A stretch of 13,510 bases of DNA from SKGA01 sp051819745 (GTDB lineage: Archaea; Nanobdellota; Nanobdellia; Woesearchaeales; SKGA01). A program made the position numbers and the translations under genes. Below are positions 12,509 through 13,510 of the stretch, piece after piece. The notes under the pieces are model-generated. The model ran no database searches. It saw only the letters and a list, made by a program, of their open reading frames with translations, and was not told the DNA's origin. Positions within the stretch are counted from its first letter, which is position 1, and every line of letters starts with the position of its first letter. The DNA lies in contig JBNJGO010000027.1 in NCBI GenBank assembly GCA_051819745.1, positions 1-13,510 of the forward strand, written 5' to 3'.

Positions 12509-13290
12509 TGAATAGATTTTTATATCATCCCATCCCTTGTCAGGGTATACTGATTCAAGAAATTGAAACTATAGGCCTGACATCGGGCGAAGCGAGAGTG
12601 TATGTCTCACTTGTCAAACTGCGAGAATCGACTGTAGGTCCCATTTCAAAAGAATCAGGTGTTGCCTACTCTAAAGTCTATGACGTTCTTTCCCGACTCA
12701 TGGAAAAGGGTCTGGTAAGCGTTATCACAAAAGAGAAAACGAAGTATTTTCACCCATCATCACCACAACGACTGTATGACTACATCGAAGCACAAAAAAA
12801 ATCCCTTGATAAGAGCAAGACTGTTCTTGACACCATAATACCTCGCTTAGAGAATCTTAACGCTACAGAACAAGAATCTGTCAGGTTGTTTTACGGTTTT
12901 AACGGTATCATGACAGCTTATGAGATTATGCTATCGCACACGAGACGCGATGAGAAGGTCATGTATTTCTATCAGAACGATCCATCATACGCAGGACTTG
13001 TCAAACAATTCTACACCGACAGACCTCAATTCTTTGAACTTCTCAGATCGACCTTTAAGGAAAAGAACGTGATATGGAAAGGGATTTATTCCGGTGAAGG
13101 TGTTGATCCGGAAGAGAAATTCATGAGCTTAAAGCAAGTTACCATCCCACTGCCAGGAAACATTGATGTGACTGAATACCACGTTCTTATCACCACCTGG
13201 TCGACAGAACCGAAAGCAGTGCTCATCCATTCAAAAGAGATGGCAACGAATTTCCGAAAGTATTTCAAATTGTTATGGGATAGCAATTAG
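12508..13290 (+). CDS. TrmB-family transcriptional regulator
   Basis: This protein of about 250-260 residues has an N-terminal winged HTH (IETIGLTSGEARVYVSLVKL, GPISKESGVAYSKVYDVLSR, then MEKGLVSVITKEKTKYFHP), a coiled-coil linker (about 88-116) and a C-terminal alpha/beta domain ending HSKEMATNFRKYFKLLWDSN, the layout of archaeal TrmB proteins. TrmB of Thermococcales senses sugars, but many paralogues have other ligands. The start is doubtful. ATG 12508 overlaps the toxin stop (TAATG) and adds about 13 residues (NRFLYHPIP...) not expected in the family. A TATA box inside this extension (12516-12527) would start transcription near 12548, where in-frame codons are ATA (12547), CTG (12550) and ATT (12553). 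G+C is higher than in the preceding pair. Confidence 0.88.
   Translation: MNRFLYHPIPCQGILIQEIETIGLTSGEARVYVSLVKLRESTVGPISKESGVAYSKVYDVLSRLMEKGLVSVITKEKTKYFHPSSPQRLYDYIEAQKKSLDKSKTVLDTIIPRLENLNATEQESVRLFYGFNGIMTAYEIMLSHTRRDEKVMYFYQNDPSYAGLVKQFYTDRPQFFELLRSTFKEKNVIWKGIYSGEGVDPEEKFMSLKQVTIPLPGNIDVTEYHVLITTWSTEPKAVLIHSKEMATNFRKYFKLLWDSN
12516..12527 (+). promoter_or_regulatory. TATA-like element inside the 5' end of the TrmB frame
   Basis: ATTTTTATATCA is centred about 26 nt before the ATA/CTG/ATT codons at 12547-12555. It suggests a private, leaderless promoter for the TrmB gene and a start downstream of ATG 12508. Confidence 0.35.
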
Positions 13291-13317
13291 AAATAACAAT
13301 ACTATAATCGATCACAT

Positions 13318-13510
13318 TCAAGCAAATTCACGCTCTAAATCCTCAACATACGATTTCAGTTTGTTGAAAAAATGATCGACTTTCTCCTTTTCAGGGTTGG
13401 GTTCATAGCGCAACGCAAGCGCATCGTTGAGGATATGATTCGTATCATCGATAGATGTAGCTAGTTCAGACCAGTCAAGCAGTGGTTCCACCCCCTTTAC
13501 ACGTTGTTCT
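13318..13510 (-). CDS. C-terminal end of an unrecognised protein (runs off the window)
   Basis: The minus strand is open for 63 codons from the window edge to the TGA at 13318-13320. It reads EPLLDWSELATSIDDTNHIL, then ALALRYEPNPEKEKVDHFF, and ends KSYVEDLEREFA. The segment is amphipathic helical and ends in a basic-acidic helix; no domain can be named. It is convergent with the TrmB gene, 27 nt apart. The G+C-richer composition matches TrmB and the tandem Lrp, which supports it being coding and native. Confidence 0.65.
   Translation of the reverse strand, partial: EQRVKGVEPLLDWSELATSIDDTNHILNDALALRYEPNPEKEKVDHFFNKLKSYVEDLEREFA

Noticed and set aside
1..13510. tRNA genes, CRISPR repeats, insertion-sequence ends, replication origin
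   Set aside because: No cloverleaf, regularly spaced direct repeats, transposase motifs or iteron clusters were seen on either strand.

Overview
The window looks like a piece of an AT-rich archaeal genome, most likely a DPANN-type archaeon (Woesearchaeota/Pacearchaeota-like). The evidence for archaea is consistent. Most transcription units are preceded by TATA boxes (TTTATATA-like) centred about 26-30 nt upstream of the start codon, several of them implying leaderless mRNAs. Operon-internal genes carry archaeal Shine-Dalgarno motifs (GGTGA). Regulators are of archaeal types: a TrmB-family protein and a duplicated Lrp/AsnC protein. The phylum assignment is an inference from protein style, not a computed placement.

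Layout. (1) 1-1312: a divergent pair, a truncated Lrp/AsnC-type regulator (minus) and bacterial-type asparagine synthetase asnA (plus), separated by an intergenic region with palindromic CATATG-centred sites. (2) 1352-1672, minus: a small MazG-like nucleotide pyrophosphohydrolase. (3) 1829-7220: a region dominated by APH/choline-kinase-fold phosphotransferases and export. It holds a minus-strand operon of a Bro-N/DinD-like protein plus a phosphotransferase, a plus-strand ABC exporter, a scar where the 3' ends of a second ABC exporter (minus) and a second phosphotransferase (plus) are fused back to back, and a third phosphotransferase broken by a one-base frameshift in an A8 tract. (4) 7263-8450: an MFS permease. 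(5) 8475-10613, minus: a compact three-gene operon of uncharacterised soluble proteins (TPR-like, Janus/Ocnus-like with helical tail, long coiled-coil protein). (6) 10814-13290, plus: a tandem Lrp/AsnC regulator, a winged-helix/RelE-type toxin-antitoxin-like pair with ATGA overlap, and a TrmB-family regulator. (7) 13318-13510, minus: the C-terminal end of an unrecognised protein.

How it fits together. The asnC-like/asnA pair parallels the divergent asnC-asnA arrangement of enterobacteria and suggests autoregulation plus control of asparagine synthesis. The 1829-8450 segment reads like an accessory gene-turnover zone: phosphotransferase and exporter genes have been gained, decayed and deleted, as expected of a small-molecule modification/efflux locus, though substrates cannot be read from sequence. 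The two regulator genes at 10814 and 12508 and the terminal minus-strand gene are visibly richer in G+C than the AT-rich toxin-antitoxin pair between the first two, so the pair may be an insertion. No tRNA, rRNA, CRISPR array, IS element or phage structural gene was seen. No gene-free stretch exceeds 300 bases; the longest (about 255 bases at 3646-3902) holds divergent promoters and a short inverted repeat.
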